Positions 29,764 through 38,439 of a DNA stretch of 64,000 bases are shown in pieces. This DNA comes from JAXMAF01 sp046350555 (GTDB taxonomy: Bacteria > Planctomycetota > Phycisphaerae > Phycisphaerales > SM1A02). The stretch is from positions 124,001 to 188,000 of the forward strand of contig JAXMAF010000007.1 of the NCBI GenBank assembly GCA_046350555.1, in the 5' to 3' direction. The stretch's first letter is position 1. Every line of letters begins with the position of its first letter. Below the pieces are notes generated by a model, which searched no databases, was not told the origin of the DNA, and saw only the letters and a list, made by a program, of their open reading frames with translations. The position numbers and the translations under genes are program-made.

Positions 29764-32368
29764 TACGCGTCCCAGTTGACTGTCGCACACCACGTCGCTG
29801 CGCCTCCTCGCGCGCGATGCGCAACCGGATTGTCGCCCGATCGGCCAACTCCCGGCGCGCATCGCCCAGCGCCGTCAGCCGAAGGTTGAGCGCGACAAGC
29901 TCCTGCGGCGTCCGGTCCGTCCGGTCCGTCCGGTCCGTCCAGTCCGTCATGGTTCCGGCGCCGACCGCCACCTCGATCAGGCGAGCGACGACGGCGTCGT
30001 CGGCCGCGACAAAGCGCGCTTCCGTTTCGGCGCTGCCATGTTCACTCGCGTCGACGGCGCTGCGCAGCCGCGCAGCGATCGCGGGTTCGGTTCCGAGCAC
30101 GTTCGGGAACGCCGCGGCGCGCCAGTGCCGGCGCAGGTCGCCTGCGAGATCGGGGCGCGCAGCGTCGACGGCGTCGATCAGCGCCGCCTGGCCCTCCATG
30201 AACGCGACACGATCTGCGGTATCGTCGCGCCACCATTGGGCGACGATCTCGGCGCGCCGCGACGCCAGCGCCGTCGCCGCCTCGCCGCGCGTCCACATGC
30301 GACGGTCGCTCAGCCTGACCAGCTCGGTCGCCGGCGACAGGGCTCGATCGGCGCGGCGACGGACGATGTCGACGAGCGATCGGCCGCGGTCGGCCAGCAG
30401 CGTCTCGATCGACTCGGCTGAATCATGCGGACCATCCGGATCATGAGAATCATGCGAATCCGCCGCGGCGACCGCACGCTCGCCGATGGCCACACCGCCA
30501 CGCGCCCCGCCAACCAGCATCGCCACCGCGATGCCGAAGGCGTTCGCATCGGCGCGTCGGTCGAGCGACTCCGGCGCCGCGACGTGCAGCAGCGCACACG
30601 CCCGGTCGATCTCGCGCGCCCATGCGACCAACGTCGCGCGCCGGTGCGACGACGGCGTCGGCGCCAACGCGGCCAGGTCGTCGAACATCCGCCCTTCGCG
30701 CTCCGCCAGCCAGCCGACCTCGTCGCGGCTGGCGGCGACGATCTGGTCGCTCAGCGCCGTGTCGTGGGTGTAGCCGCGCTCGTTGTCGAATCGCCAGGTG
30801 TTGCGCGCCGCCGGCGCTCCGAGCGCCGCGTCGCGCGCGGCCCGATGCGCAGCGACGTCGGAGTCGAAGGCGGCGACGATGGCCAGCCAGGGACTCCCGG
30901 CGGAGACGTCGACGCCGGCCCATCGGCCGATCGCCTGGAGCGACGCGGCGTCCACCGGACCGGAGTCGAGCCAGAGACGTTGCGCGGAGTCGCATGGCTC
31001 GGCCAGTCGTGGCGTCCGATGCGCGATCCACGGCTCGTCGCGACGGGTTCGTTGCCGCGCCTCCGCCGATGGCGACTCGACCGGATCAAGCTGCCCGTTC
31101 GTCTCGGGCGTCGGCGCGATCACGACGGTCGCCCGCTCGCCAAGCAGCGCCGAGAGCCGCTGGATCGTCTCGGCGCTGGCGTCGCGCCTCGATTCCTCAA
31201 GCCGCTTGCGGCGCGCCTCGAACGCCGATCCATCCATCGTCGGCGTCCACCCACCTCCGGCAAGCGGCCACTCGCACGGCGACTCGCGCTCGAAGAGCTC
31301 CGCAAGCTGGTTCCGAAGCTGACGATCGCGATCCCGCCACGTCTCGGCGAGCGCCGCGATCGCCGCGCGCACCGATGGCTCGACCCCGCGCAGCCGCGCC
31401 GCGCGATCGAGTTCGTCGCCCGCCAGCTGCGCGTCCCATGGCGCAATCATGGAACCGCCATCGATCATCGCCTCGTCGCGCAGCCGCGACGCCGTGTCCG
31501 GTGGCAAGAGCGCGGCCAGCTCGTCGATCGCGGCTCGGTCGCGCGCCACGCACGCGAGGATGCTGGCGCGAAGCGACACGGAGCATTCGACCCAGATGTT
31601 CCATGCGTCCGGCAACCACTGCTCCCGCGTCGCATCGTCGCGCTCCGGCTCGATGCCTCGTTCCGCGAGCCGCGCCGCGAACGATTCCAGCGCAGCCGAC
31701 GCGATCGCGCGAGACCTGCCACCCAGGGCGCCGCGCTCGCGCTCCCATCGCAGCAGCGCGGCATCGAAGGCGGCGGGATCGAGCGCCGCATGCGCGTGCC
31801 GCGCTGCGAGTTCGGCGACCGGGACTGGATGCAGATGCATCAGGCCCCATGGGCGGTCGGAGCGCTCTCGACGCCGCGCAAGCATGGCGCGCTCGACGGC
31901 CAGCTTCGTCGTCTCGGGGGCGTCGGCAAGCTGCGCGGCCAGGTCGGCGAAGAAGGCGTCATCGCATGCCGCGATCGCATCGACCGCCCTGCGATGCAGC
32001 GCGCGGGCGTCGTCGCCCTTGAGCCCGGGCCGGTTCATCCAGTGCTGGTGCGGATACCGCTCGAAGAGCTCGTCGATGCGCGGCGCCGCGTCGCGATCGA
32101 ACCGCTCCGCGTACGCGGTCAGCTCGCGCTCGACGACATCCCACGTCTCGAGCCCGATCACGGCGTACCGCGCGAGCAGCGCGTCGACCGTCTTCGCGCC
32201 AAGCGGCTCGGGGACGATGCCGAGGTGCCGGGCCATCGCATCGGCCCCGGAGGCGAGGAAAAGGCACAGCAGCGCCGCAAGCACCGTCAGCGTTCGCGGC
32301 GACGCCGCAGCGCGCGTGCTTGTGCCGCGATTGCGAGAGGGGATCCTTGCGCTGCGGACGCTCCTCAT
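29504..32368 (-). CDS. Large secreted helical protein of unknown function, C-terminus altered
   Basis: About 954 residues from ATG 32368, chosen for the signal peptide (TLTVLAALLCLFLASGADA). The body is rich in Ala, Arg, Asp and Glu and predicted helical; no known domain was recognised. A 9-bp tandem repeat encodes a TDRTDRTDRT stretch near the end. Past about 29790 the frame crosses a family A repeat fragment (29763-29786) and then runs 260 bp over the coding end of the S41 gene on the other strand, so the last 95 or so residues are unlikely to be original. The repeat may have removed the native stop. Confidence 0.6.
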   Translation of the reverse strand: MRSVRSARIPSRNRGTSTRAAASPRTLTVLAALLCLFLASGADAMARHLGIVPEPLGAKTVDALLARYAVIGLETWDVVERELTAYAERFDRDAAPRIDELFERYPHQHWMNRPGLKGDDARALHRRAVDAIAACDDAFFADLAAQLADAPETTKLAVERAMLARRRERSDRPWGLMHLHPVPVAELAARHAHAALDPAAFDAALLRWERERGALGGRSRAIASAALESFAARLAERGIEPERDDATREQWLPDAWNIWVECSVSLRASILACVARDRAAIDELAALLPPDTASRLRDEAMIDGGSMIAPWDAQLAGDELDRAARLRGVEPSVRAAIAALAETWRDRDRQLRNQLAELFERESPCEWPLAGGGWTPTMDGSAFEARRKRLEESRRDASAETIQRLSALLGERATVVIAPTPETNGQLDPVESPSAEARQRTRRDEPWIAHRTPRLAEPCDSAQRLWLDSGPVDAASLQAIGRWAGVDVSAGSPWLAIVAAFDSDVAAHRAARDAALGAPAARNTWRFDNERGYTHDTALSDQIVAASRDEVGWLAEREGRMFDDLAALAPTPSSHRRATLVAWAREIDRACALLHVAAPESLDRRADANAFGIAVAMLVGGARGGVAIGERAVAAADSHDSHDPDGPHDSAESIETLLADRGRSLVDIVRRRADRALSPATELVRLSDRRMWTRGEAATALASRRAEIVAQWWRDDTADRVAFMEGQAALIDAVDAARPDLAGDLRRHWRAAAFPNVLGTEPAIAARLRSAVDASEHGSAETEARFVAADDAVVARLIEVAVGAGTMTDWTDRTDRTDRTPQELVALNLRLTALGDARRELADRATIRLRIAREEAQRRGVRQSTGTRITAPTPQPPRSPDPFPRRTSRSSARRRARASANRCRCRGRRSSSSTARAVRCWDSRRTSPRRRSEASGPSARRPGSRPSVDRARTR
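29763..29786 (+). repeat. Dispersed repeat family A, end fragment
   Basis: Twenty-four bases beginning ATACGCGTCCCAGTTGACTG match one terminus of family A. It directly abuts the stop codon of the S41-like gene and lies inside the reading frame of the convergent large secreted protein. Confidence 0.7.
29911..29946 (+). repeat. 9-bp tandem repeat inside a coding region
   Basis: Four copies of TCCGGTCCG, the last with one change (TCCAGTCCG). On the minus strand it encodes a TDRTDRTDRT-type segment of the large secreted protein. Length multiples of three keep the frame. Confidence 0.9.
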
Positions 32369-32469
32369 CAAAGCATTGAAGCACACGTGACGGCCGCCGG
32401 GATCGTGCTCGTTGCGCAACCGTGACGCCCGCTCAAGACGATCGCCCGCGGCTGCGTCACGCGACACTA

Positions 32470-32629
32470 GTGTCCCGAGTCAGAAATTCGCGGCATATGG
32501 GCGCGACATGACTTTGTCTGGCAAGGAGTCGAGACGAACGGCCTATCCGCAGCGATAGGCGGAGTCTCGACGACGCCGCCAGGCGAAATCAGGGCCGAAC
32601 ATATGACGCGAATTTCTGACTCGGGACAC
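32470..32629. mobile_element. 160-bp MITE-like palindromic element
   Basis: The ends are a perfect 23-bp inverted repeat, GTGTCCCGAGTCAGAAATTC plus GCG at 32470-32492 and its complement at 32607-32629; one mismatch later a further CATATG matches. The centre holds a second inverted repeat: GTCGAGAC and CCTATC around a CGCAGC loop with GATAGG and GTCTCGAC. The whole is one long imperfect palindrome with no coding capacity, as expected of a miniature inverted-repeat transposable element. No clear target-site duplication: the flanks are ACTA and GAGG. It sits upstream of the large secreted protein, downstream of top6A. Confidence 0.85.
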
Positions 32630-32902
32630 GAGGTCCATGATGACCGTGTCGAGCGATGAGCGTGCATTCCACGACTCCGAGCACGCCCGACTCGTCACGG
32701 AGTCGGAACACGCAGGCGCCGAATCGACGCTCCCCGAGCATTCGTCGAGTTCGGCGGCGCTGGACGATCTTCTGGCGCGGGTTCGGATGGCCGGCCGACG
32801 ATCGCGCCCTCGACTTGAACAGTCCGTGCGTGTCCCCGATTCCGAACTCCTGATTCCCAATTCCTGATTCCCTCGCGCCGCGCGTTCGCGCAACCCGCGC
32901 GA
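32630..32902. other. Intergenic stretch with a trace of repeat family B
   Basis: Between the MITE-like element and the top6A stop. A short reading frame on the plus strand (32637-32867) has no recognisable motif. The last 60 bases (CCCCGATTCCGAACTCCTG, ATTCCCAATTCCTGATTCC) are heptamer sequence related to family B. Confidence 0.45.
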
Positions 32903-34035
32903 CTAATCCAGCCAATCCCGCGCCTTCAGCCGCTCCGGCACGTACGTCTCCGTCACGAACGAGATCCCCTTCGTGATCAGCGACTCGACCTCCATCTTGA
33001 AGCCGTTGCGCAGCATCGTCTGGATCTCCTTCTGCCACTCCTTCTTGTCCTTGAACCACGGATAGTCGGCGATCTGCTTCGCGCGCGACACGTCGCGGTC
33101 GTTCAGCGCGATCTGCACGTCGTCGGTGAGCTGGTAGCGCTGGTAGTCGCCGGCGCGGATGCCGATGAACTTGGCGTCGGGAACGGCCATGCGCTCGCTC
33201 TCAAAGGCGAGGTTCATCGAGCCTTGCTTGATGACCGAGTAGATGTAGTGTCCCCACGGATCGCAGTCGAGGAGGCAGTAGACCGGCAGTCCGAGCTCGT
33301 CGTGCATGCGGCGCAACAACCGGCGCACGCCGCGCGGCGGCTGGCCGCCACCCTCGGTCAGGATGCAGTTGTGCTTCTGCCAGAACTTGTCCTCGTTGAA
33401 GCGCGCCCAGACCGTGCCCTTCTCGACGTGCAGGATGAACTTCGCCTCGCACTTGCCGAACTTGATGACGCCCGGCTCGACGATCGACGGGATTGCATAG
33501 CCGCCCGTGCCCATGCGGCGCAGGTCGATCTCGTCGCCGCTGTCGATGATCGAGAGGTTGCCCACGACCTTGCCGCGCTCGGCGGCGAACATGTGAAGTT
33601 CCTCGCGCATCGAGCCGAGCGCGACCTCGAGATCCTCGATGATCGGATCGGACTCCTCCTGTCCCGCGAACGTCTTCTCCTTGGTGCCGGCGATGGTGTG
33701 CAGCGTCTTGTAGTACATCGAACGCAGGGAGAGCGTCTTGCCCTGGTCGATGAGCTCCTTGCAGCCGTCCGCGATGAGCACCGTCTGCATGAACTTCTTC
33801 GCCTGGCCGAGGTTGAAGAGGTTCCGCCGCTGGTTGGCGTCGCCCATCTGGAGGATCCGGCGCGTCTTGTTCCACTTGGTGTTGGAGAGCGCACGCGTGG
33901 GGATGTCGACGAAGGGATCGCGCCCCGCGAGCGACGACTTGACGACCGCATCGCCGAGCGCCGCGATCTTCCGCTGCGTTGCGGCGTCGGTGGGGCGAGG
34001 GCGCGAGGGGTGTCGGGCGTGGTCTTCTTGGCCAT
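32903..34035 (-). CDS. top6A: Type II DNA topoisomerase VI subunit A (Spo11-like), probable frame break near start
   Basis: The A subunit cuts double-stranded DNA through a tyrosine. Visible: the winged-helix active site SLRSMYYKTLH (tyrosine pair at 33710-33715) and Toprim acidic motifs (CILTEGGGQPPRG, and LLDCDPWGHY at 33250-33271). Also QTMLRNGFKMEVESL near the end. About 365-375 residues. The best start, ATG 34035 (MAKKTTPDTPRALAP), is one frame away from the body, which begins TDAATQRKIAALGDAVV; a one-base change between 33986 and 34035 is needed. In the body's own frame no start codon exists until inside the upstream repeat. Downstream of top6B on the same strand. Confidence 0.88.
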
Positions 34036-34049
34036 ATGGGTGTTCCGTG

Positions 34050-34215
34050 TGTTGGGCGTCGAGAATCAGGAAGCCGCCTGCGGCGGCGGAATTCGGAGTT
34101 GGGGACGCGGTCCGTGGTCGCCGGCCGGCGCCCGCGCCGACACTTGCGCCCACCTCTTCTCCAAGCATGCATCGTCGGACGGAGTCCCCGACTCCGAATT
34201 CCTGATTCCTATTCC
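34050..34215 (-). repeat. Repeat family B, degenerate copy between top6B and top6A
   Basis: Recognisable pieces in minus orientation: GAATCAGGAAGCCGCCTGCG (module b3 edge) and GTCGGACGGAGTCCCCGACT followed by CCGAATTCCTGATTCC (module b1 with heptamers). The middle is divergent. It occupies the whole gap between the two subunit genes. Confidence 0.7.
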
Positions 34216-34217
34216 CC

Positions 34218-36179
34218 TTACTTCCGTCGCTTCTTCGAACCATCCCCCTCGAAGAGCTTGTCCTCGTCCTTCGCCGGCGCATCATCCTCGACCATCGCGC
34301 TCTGTCGCTCCTCGATGATCACCACGTCCTCGTCCTTGGCGAGCCTGCCGCCGTCGTCCACCACCTTGCCTTCGTCGTCGAGAACGAGATCGACCTCGGC
34401 GGTCTTGCGCTGCGCCTGCTTCATCAGGGCGTCGTAGATCGGCTGCGCCTTGTGCCCGGTGAGCCCTTCGCACGCCTTCGCGATCTCGCCGATGTAGCGG
34501 AGGAACGCGTTGCGACGCTCGCCCTCGCGGGCCATCTTCCTGCGGCGATTGAGATACGTCTGGAGCTTGCGACCGCACTCCTGCAAGGCCAGCTTCATCT
34601 CCTTGCGGATCTCGTCGTAGTCGGCGATCGCTTCCTTGCTCTCGCTGGTGAAGGGCACCCAAACGCTGGCCATGTGGAGCATGACCACGAGCGGCGCGGT
34701 GGGAACGGAGTTCTTCGGCTGCTGCAAGCCGTAGTTCTTCCAGTTCGTCTCGACGACCGCCTTGAACGCCGAGCACGCCGACTGTTGATAGAGCAGCGGA
34801 ACTCGATTTGCGAAGCGAATGACGCGCGCCGATTCCTCCGCCGGCAGGTCGCCACCGAAGGCCATCGCCGCCTCGATGATGAACGGACGCCCGCGGTACA
34901 CCTCGGGTGGGCGCGTGCTCGCGGCGTAGAACTCCGCCTTGACTTCCTTGAGGAGTCCCGAGAGCAAGGTCTTCGTGCCGATGGGCTGCACGCACGACGT
35001 CGGCGGCGCCATCACCTTGGCTTCCTGGAGCGCCGCGAAGATCTTCTCCGCCTCGGCGTGGCCGATCTGCTTGATCCAGGTTCGATTGGTGATGCCCGCC
35101 TTCTCGCACACGTCCTTCGCCGTGCCGGGGCCGATGCGGCAGAACTCGTTCTGGAGGAACGCGCCGATCTGCTGCGACTCGGTGCGCTCCAGCATCTGGA
35201 TCAACGTGCCGAGCTCGATGCCGCGCGGGTGGGGCTTGATCTCCTCGACCTCCGGCGGCAACTCGTTCACCGCGCGCTCGAAGACAACCGTCTCGTTCGT
35301 CGGCATGCGATATTCGAATCGCGCGTGCGGGTTCGCGATCGCGGTCTGTTCCAGGTACTCATCGACCGACTGGCGACCCTTGAGGTACTTGCCCTCCATC
35401 TCGATCGCGACTTGCGTGCCGTGGCCCTGCGGAAAGTACTGATCGTCCTCGGGATGTTCCGTCTCGCTCACGACATCCGCGCGGTTCTTCGAGGTGTCCA
35501 TCTTGAGGACGACTTCATGGGCCGGCTTCTTCGGCGCGGTCTTGGAGATGATGACCACGGGTTTGCCAGTGGTCATGAGCCCGTACATGCCCGCGGCCGA
35601 GATGCCGATGCCCTGCTGGCCGCGCGACATCTTGAGCCGGTGGAACTTCGAGCCGTAGAGGAGCTTGCCGAAGATGTTCTCCACCTGCTTGCGGACGATG
35701 CCGGGGCCGTTGTCGCGCACGGTCACGCGGAAGCGCGTCTCGCCGAGCTGGGTGAGCTCGACGGCGATGTCAGGAAGAATGCCAGCTTCCTCGCACGCGT
35801 CGAGCGAGTTGTCGACCGCTTCCTTGACCGTGGTGAGCAGCGCCTTGCGCGGGTTGTCGAAGCCGAGCAGGTGACGGTTCTTCGCGAAGAACTCGCTGAC
35901 CGAGATCTCGCGCTGCTTCGACGCCATCTGCTCGGCGGTGGCGCGCTGGCGCGGCGGCTTGGTGGCGGCGGCGGCTCGCGTGCCCGTGGTGGTCACGTTG
36001 CCGCCGCTTGATCCCGGCCTCGCGAGCGGCTCGGCAGCGCCCTGATCCGCCGCCTGCGTCGGCTCCTCGATCAAGCGGAGCGTCTCCGGCGCGGCGTTCC
36101 TTGGCTTCGGCATGGGCGACTGGGATTCGGTTCCCGTTTGGGCGAAGAGCATCGCCGGTGAGGTGGACATGGTTGCCAT
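34218..36179 (-). CDS. top6B: Type II DNA topoisomerase VI subunit B (GHKL ATPase)
   Basis: 653 residues from ATG 36179 (an ATG nine bases later is also possible). The B subunit binds ATP and gates strand passage. GHKL motifs: N-box KEAVDNSLDACEEAG (residues 119-133), DNGPGI (156-161), GQQGIGISAAGMYG (188-200) and HGTQVAIEMEG. A helix-two-turn-helix region follows (LGTLIQMLERTESQQIGAFL, FCRIGPGTAKDVCEKAG), then the transducer with the ATP-contacting lysine region (NWKNYGLQQPKNS). The N-terminus has about 85 extra low-complexity residues, and the C-terminus an acidic then basic tail (VIIEERQSAMVEDDAPAKDE, KKRRK). It pairs with top6A 180 bp downstream. Confidence 0.93.
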   Translation of the reverse strand: MATMSTSPAMLFAQTGTESQSPMPKPRNAAPETLRLIEEPTQAADQGAAEPLARPGSSGGNVTTTGTRAAAATKPPRQRATAEQMASKQREISVSEFFAKNRHLLGFDNPRKALLTTVKEAVDNSLDACEEAGILPDIAVELTQLGETRFRVTVRDNGPGIVRKQVENIFGKLLYGSKFHRLKMSRGQQGIGISAAGMYGLMTTGKPVVIISKTAPKKPAHEVVLKMDTSKNRADVVSETEHPEDDQYFPQGHGTQVAIEMEGKYLKGRQSVDEYLEQTAIANPHARFEYRMPTNETVVFERAVNELPPEVEEIKPHPRGIELGTLIQMLERTESQQIGAFLQNEFCRIGPGTAKDVCEKAGITNRTWIKQIGHAEAEKIFAALQEAKVMAPPTSCVQPIGTKTLLSGLLKEVKAEFYAASTRPPEVYRGRPFIIEAAMAFGGDLPAEESARVIRFANRVPLLYQQSACSAFKAVVETNWKNYGLQQPKNSVPTAPLVVMLHMASVWVPFTSESKEAIADYDEIRKEMKLALQECGRKLQTYLNRRRKMAREGERRNAFLRYIGEIAKACEGLTGHKAQPIYDALMKQAQRKTAEVDLVLDDEGKVVDDGGRLAKDEDVVIIEERQSAMVEDDAPAKDEDKLFEGDGSKKRRK

Positions 36180-36376
36180 CCGTGGCAGTTGAGCGGGCTG
36201 ATGGATCGACCGGAAGTCGACACATCGGCGGCGGCGGTGTGAGACGCAGGGTAGCCGATGTCGGCACGAGCCAGACAACGGTGTATCGGCACGAGTGGCG
36301 GCACGGCTGTCTGGGTTGTGGCGCACGGATCGACGGCCGGATGTGCGCTCCCGCCCACACCGAAGGACCCCTGGAA
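36180..36376. promoter_or_regulatory. Region upstream of top6B without a supported gene
   Basis: Should contain the top6B promoter. No convincing promoter boxes or gene were seen. It borders a family A repeat. Confidence 0.35.
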
Positions 36377-36478
36377 CGGACTCCAGGAGACCTCCATGCG
36401 CTCGACCCCTGTTGCCCACAGCGCCGTCTCTCACGGCGGCGTTGGGTTGGATGGGGCGCGAGAGTCAACTGGGGCGCG
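36377..36478 (-). repeat. Dispersed repeat family A, full copy
   Basis: Reads ACGGACTCCAGGAGACCTCC then ATGCGCTCGACCC through CGAGAGTCAACTGGGGCGCG, the reverse orientation of the 43341 copy. Both termini are recognisable. Confidence 0.85.
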
Positions 36479-36842
36479 GATGGCCCATCGACATCATTCG
36501 GGCCGAGATCGCGCGCGACGTCATTGGCCAACTCCCGGTGCATCTCCCGGATTTCGGTCCTCGCGGCCAACCTTGGCGCGCCAGTTGCTTCCCCGTGATC
36601 GGTCGCCATCGTTCGATTCGCGAACCACGCGGATCATCGGGCGCCGGCCAAGGTCCCCCCCGACATGGCGCGCCGGCGCGGTTCGGCGCGCGGGTTGGGC
36701 CGTCGGTGCCAGCCGCGCCACCCATGCTGACTCCGCTGGCTCACCCATCGTTCCCCGCCCCGCTCGCAGGCCGCTCCGACCGCGTCAACCACGCACGAAC
36801 GCCAGCGCGGTTCGCTTCACCCGCGTCATCAAGCCACCCTCC
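36479..36842. other. Intergenic stretch with no supported gene
   Basis: Several short frames are open on both strands. On the minus strand one beginning at 36609 reads MATDHGEATGAPRLAAR and REMHRELANDVARDLGP before running into the repeat; it may be a decayed gene but no family was recognised. Confidence 0.4.
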
Positions 36843-37598
36843 ATGTCCAAGCCATCCGCCTGCCGCTCCACGTTGCGCACCGTCCTGACCACCGGCGCGC
36901 TTGCCACGACCGCCCTTGTCGCGACCGCATGGCAGGCAACGCCCGCCGCGGCGGCGCCTGCCACTCCGGCGGTCGAGCCGGCCGCTGTGCCCGCGCCGAT
37001 CGACGCGAGGCTCCACGTGGCGCCGTACTTGGAGCGCCTCCGCGCCGACGGCGGCCTTGTGCTCGACGGCATGCGCCTGCGCGTGCTGGATGGGATCGAC
37101 GCCATGGACTCGAACGGCTCGACGTTGGCCGACGACCGCATCCGGATCGATGTCCACGACGCCTTGCGCTCCTTCTCGCCGGCCATGGTGAGGCTCGTGG
37201 ACGCCAAGGCGATCGAGCTTGCCAACGAACTCGACGAGGCCGTCGGCGGCCCGCTCGCGGCGGCCTTCGAGCGCGCCAACAGCGCCCGGGGCATGCTGGT
37301 GATGCTCGGCACCCAGCCCTACGCGCGCAACGGCTTCGGCGCCATCGATCTTCCCAACGACGTGACCCTCGTCGTGCAGGAGGCGTACCACGGCCTCGAC
37401 GACGACAATCGCCCCTTCATCGACGACCGCGTCGTGCTCGCCATCGCCGACGACACCAAGGGATGCTGGCCGCTGGTGCTCCGGCTCGACCGGGAGATCG
37501 CCAAGGCGCTCTCGACGGAGCTTCGCGACGCGGTCAAGCGGCGAGCGATGCAGGACGTCGCGCGACGCGATGCATCCGACGGCGCGGCATGCCGTTGA
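36843..37598 (+). CDS. Secreted protein of unknown function
   Basis: 251 residues from ATG 36843. A Sec signal peptide (VLTTGALATTALVATAWQA) with an Ala-rich cleavage region is followed by a mixed alpha/beta body (GMRLRVLDGIDAMDSNGSTL, VRLVDAKAIELANELDEAVG, DVTLVVQEAYHGLDDDNRPF). No known domain recognised. The last bases overlap an hsdR-like scrap on the other strand. Confidence 0.7.
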   Translation: MSKPSACRSTLRTVLTTGALATTALVATAWQATPAAAAPATPAVEPAAVPAPIDARLHVAPYLERLRADGGLVLDGMRLRVLDGIDAMDSNGSTLADDRIRIDVHDALRSFSPAMVRLVDAKAIELANELDEAVGGPLAAAFERANSARGMLVMLGTQPYARNGFGAIDLPNDVTLVVQEAYHGLDDDNRPFIDDRVVLAIADDTKGCWPLVLRLDREIAKALSTELRDAVKRRAMQDVARRDASDGAACR

Positions 37599-37707
37599 CG
37601 ATCTCGACGACGGCGTCCATCTCCTCGCGGCACATGTGATCCTCGGTCCAGCCGCGCGCATCGATCGCCGGATCGACGAGCTTCGAGCGTGTGCTGGTCT
37701 CACCGAT
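37573..37707 (-). pseudogene. Fragment of a type I restriction enzyme R subunit (hsdR) N-terminus
   Basis: About 45 codons reading IGETSTRSKLVDPAIDARGW then TEDHMCREEMDAVVEIVNG. This matches the N-terminal ADTRAKLIDPALxARGWTEDxIRREE pattern of HsdR proteins. Nothing of the nuclease or helicase domains remains, so it is a relic. It lies just beyond the attC-like site on the same strand and overlaps the end of the convergent secreted-protein gene. Confidence 0.55.
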
Positions 37708-37750
37708 GGGGCTTGACGCTCGCCGCACGGAAGTCGTTGCGGCCGGCACA

Positions 37751-37814
37751 TGGCACGAACGCCTTGGCGTTCAGCTGCGGGTCGCAGCCCCGTCAGCTGC
37801 AACGCCTTGTTGGG
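37751..37814 (-). mobile_element. attC-like integron cassette recombination site
   Basis: Read on the minus strand it starts with GCCCAAC (an RYYYAAC box), continues AAGGCGTTGCAGCTGACGG, and closes with CCGCAGCTGAACGCCAAGGCG followed by TTCGTGCC. The arms GTTGCAGCTG and its partner CAGCTGAAC pair with a single extra base, as in attC sites. The final box is degenerate (GTTCGTG instead of GTTRRRY). One frame across it reads NKALQLTGLRPAAERQ, a peptide typical of attC read-through. No integrase gene is in the window. Confidence 0.65.
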
Positions 37815-38403
37815 CGGCTCCGAACGCGAGCTGCCCACGCTCGCAAGCGAAGACGGTTTCTGGTGTATCCGCGCGGCCGACACCCGGGACCTGCGGCGCC
37901 AACTCATTCCAGGCGGTCGGCATCGACGTCCCGGCATGCATCCGCTCGAAGAGTCGAGCGAGGAAACTCGGCAGTCCTACACCCTTTCGGTCAAGCGTCA
38001 TGACCAAGTTCGCGCTCCCGAATGGAAGCTGCGGAGCTGCCGCGATGTAGGCGTCGATGGGATGATCCATCGCGACGACAACGACGGATGCACCTGCGTC
38101 CCTGATCAATTCCCGCAGGTTTCGATTGGCCCCCTTGACGATGCCGTTCGGCACGATCTCGCAGTAGACCAGCAGGACGTCGCATGACGGAGGAGTTCCC
38201 TCGCTCCGCCGGGTCGTGCCGAATAGCGGACCGATCAGCGCGAGGTCCTGCTCGAGCAACGTCTCCCCAGACGGTCCGGCTAGGTTGAGAATACCCAACA
38301 CAGGATTCTCGATAACCACCATCCCGAGGCTACGCCGCCTCAACGCTTTCAAGACGAAGACAACCCCGATCAGGACCGCCGCTCCCACTAGAAGGTACAT
38401 CAT
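37771..38403 (-). CDS. Membrane-anchored protein of unknown function, apparently an integron-cassette gene
   Basis: 210 residues. One N-terminal TM helix (MMYLLVGAAVLIGVVFVLKAL) is followed by a soluble domain (VLLVYCEIVPNGIVKGANRN, LIRDAGASVVVVAMDHPI, AYIAAAPQLPFGSANLVMTL). No family recognised. Its last 15 or so codons (AAQQGVAADGAATRS) and its stop lie inside the attC-like site, the usual arrangement in a gene cassette. Codon and base use look less GC-rich than neighbours (more AAT, ATT, TTG), consistent with transfer. It lies between the M42 peptidase and the relic of hsdR. Confidence 0.7.
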   Translation of the reverse strand: MMYLLVGAAVLIGVVFVLKALRRRSLGMVVIENPVLGILNLAGPSGETLLEQDLALIGPLFGTTRRSEGTPPSCDVLLVYCEIVPNGIVKGANRNLRELIRDAGASVVVVAMDHPIDAYIAAAPQLPFGSANLVMTLDRKGVGLPSFLARLFERMHAGTSMPTAWNELAPQVPGVGRADTPETVFACERGQLAFGAAQQGVAADGAATRS

Positions 38404-38439
38404 CTCTTGTCCGTCGAATTCATGGTTGGCTTGAAGGCG

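Noticed and set aside
32637..32867. 76-codon frame after the MITE
   Set aside because: Ends in family B heptamer sequence and has no ribosome binding site or recognisable motif.
36479..36842. Short frame reading REMHRELANDVARDLGP
   Set aside because: Could be a decayed gene but no family recognised and it ends inside a repeat; kept only as a note.
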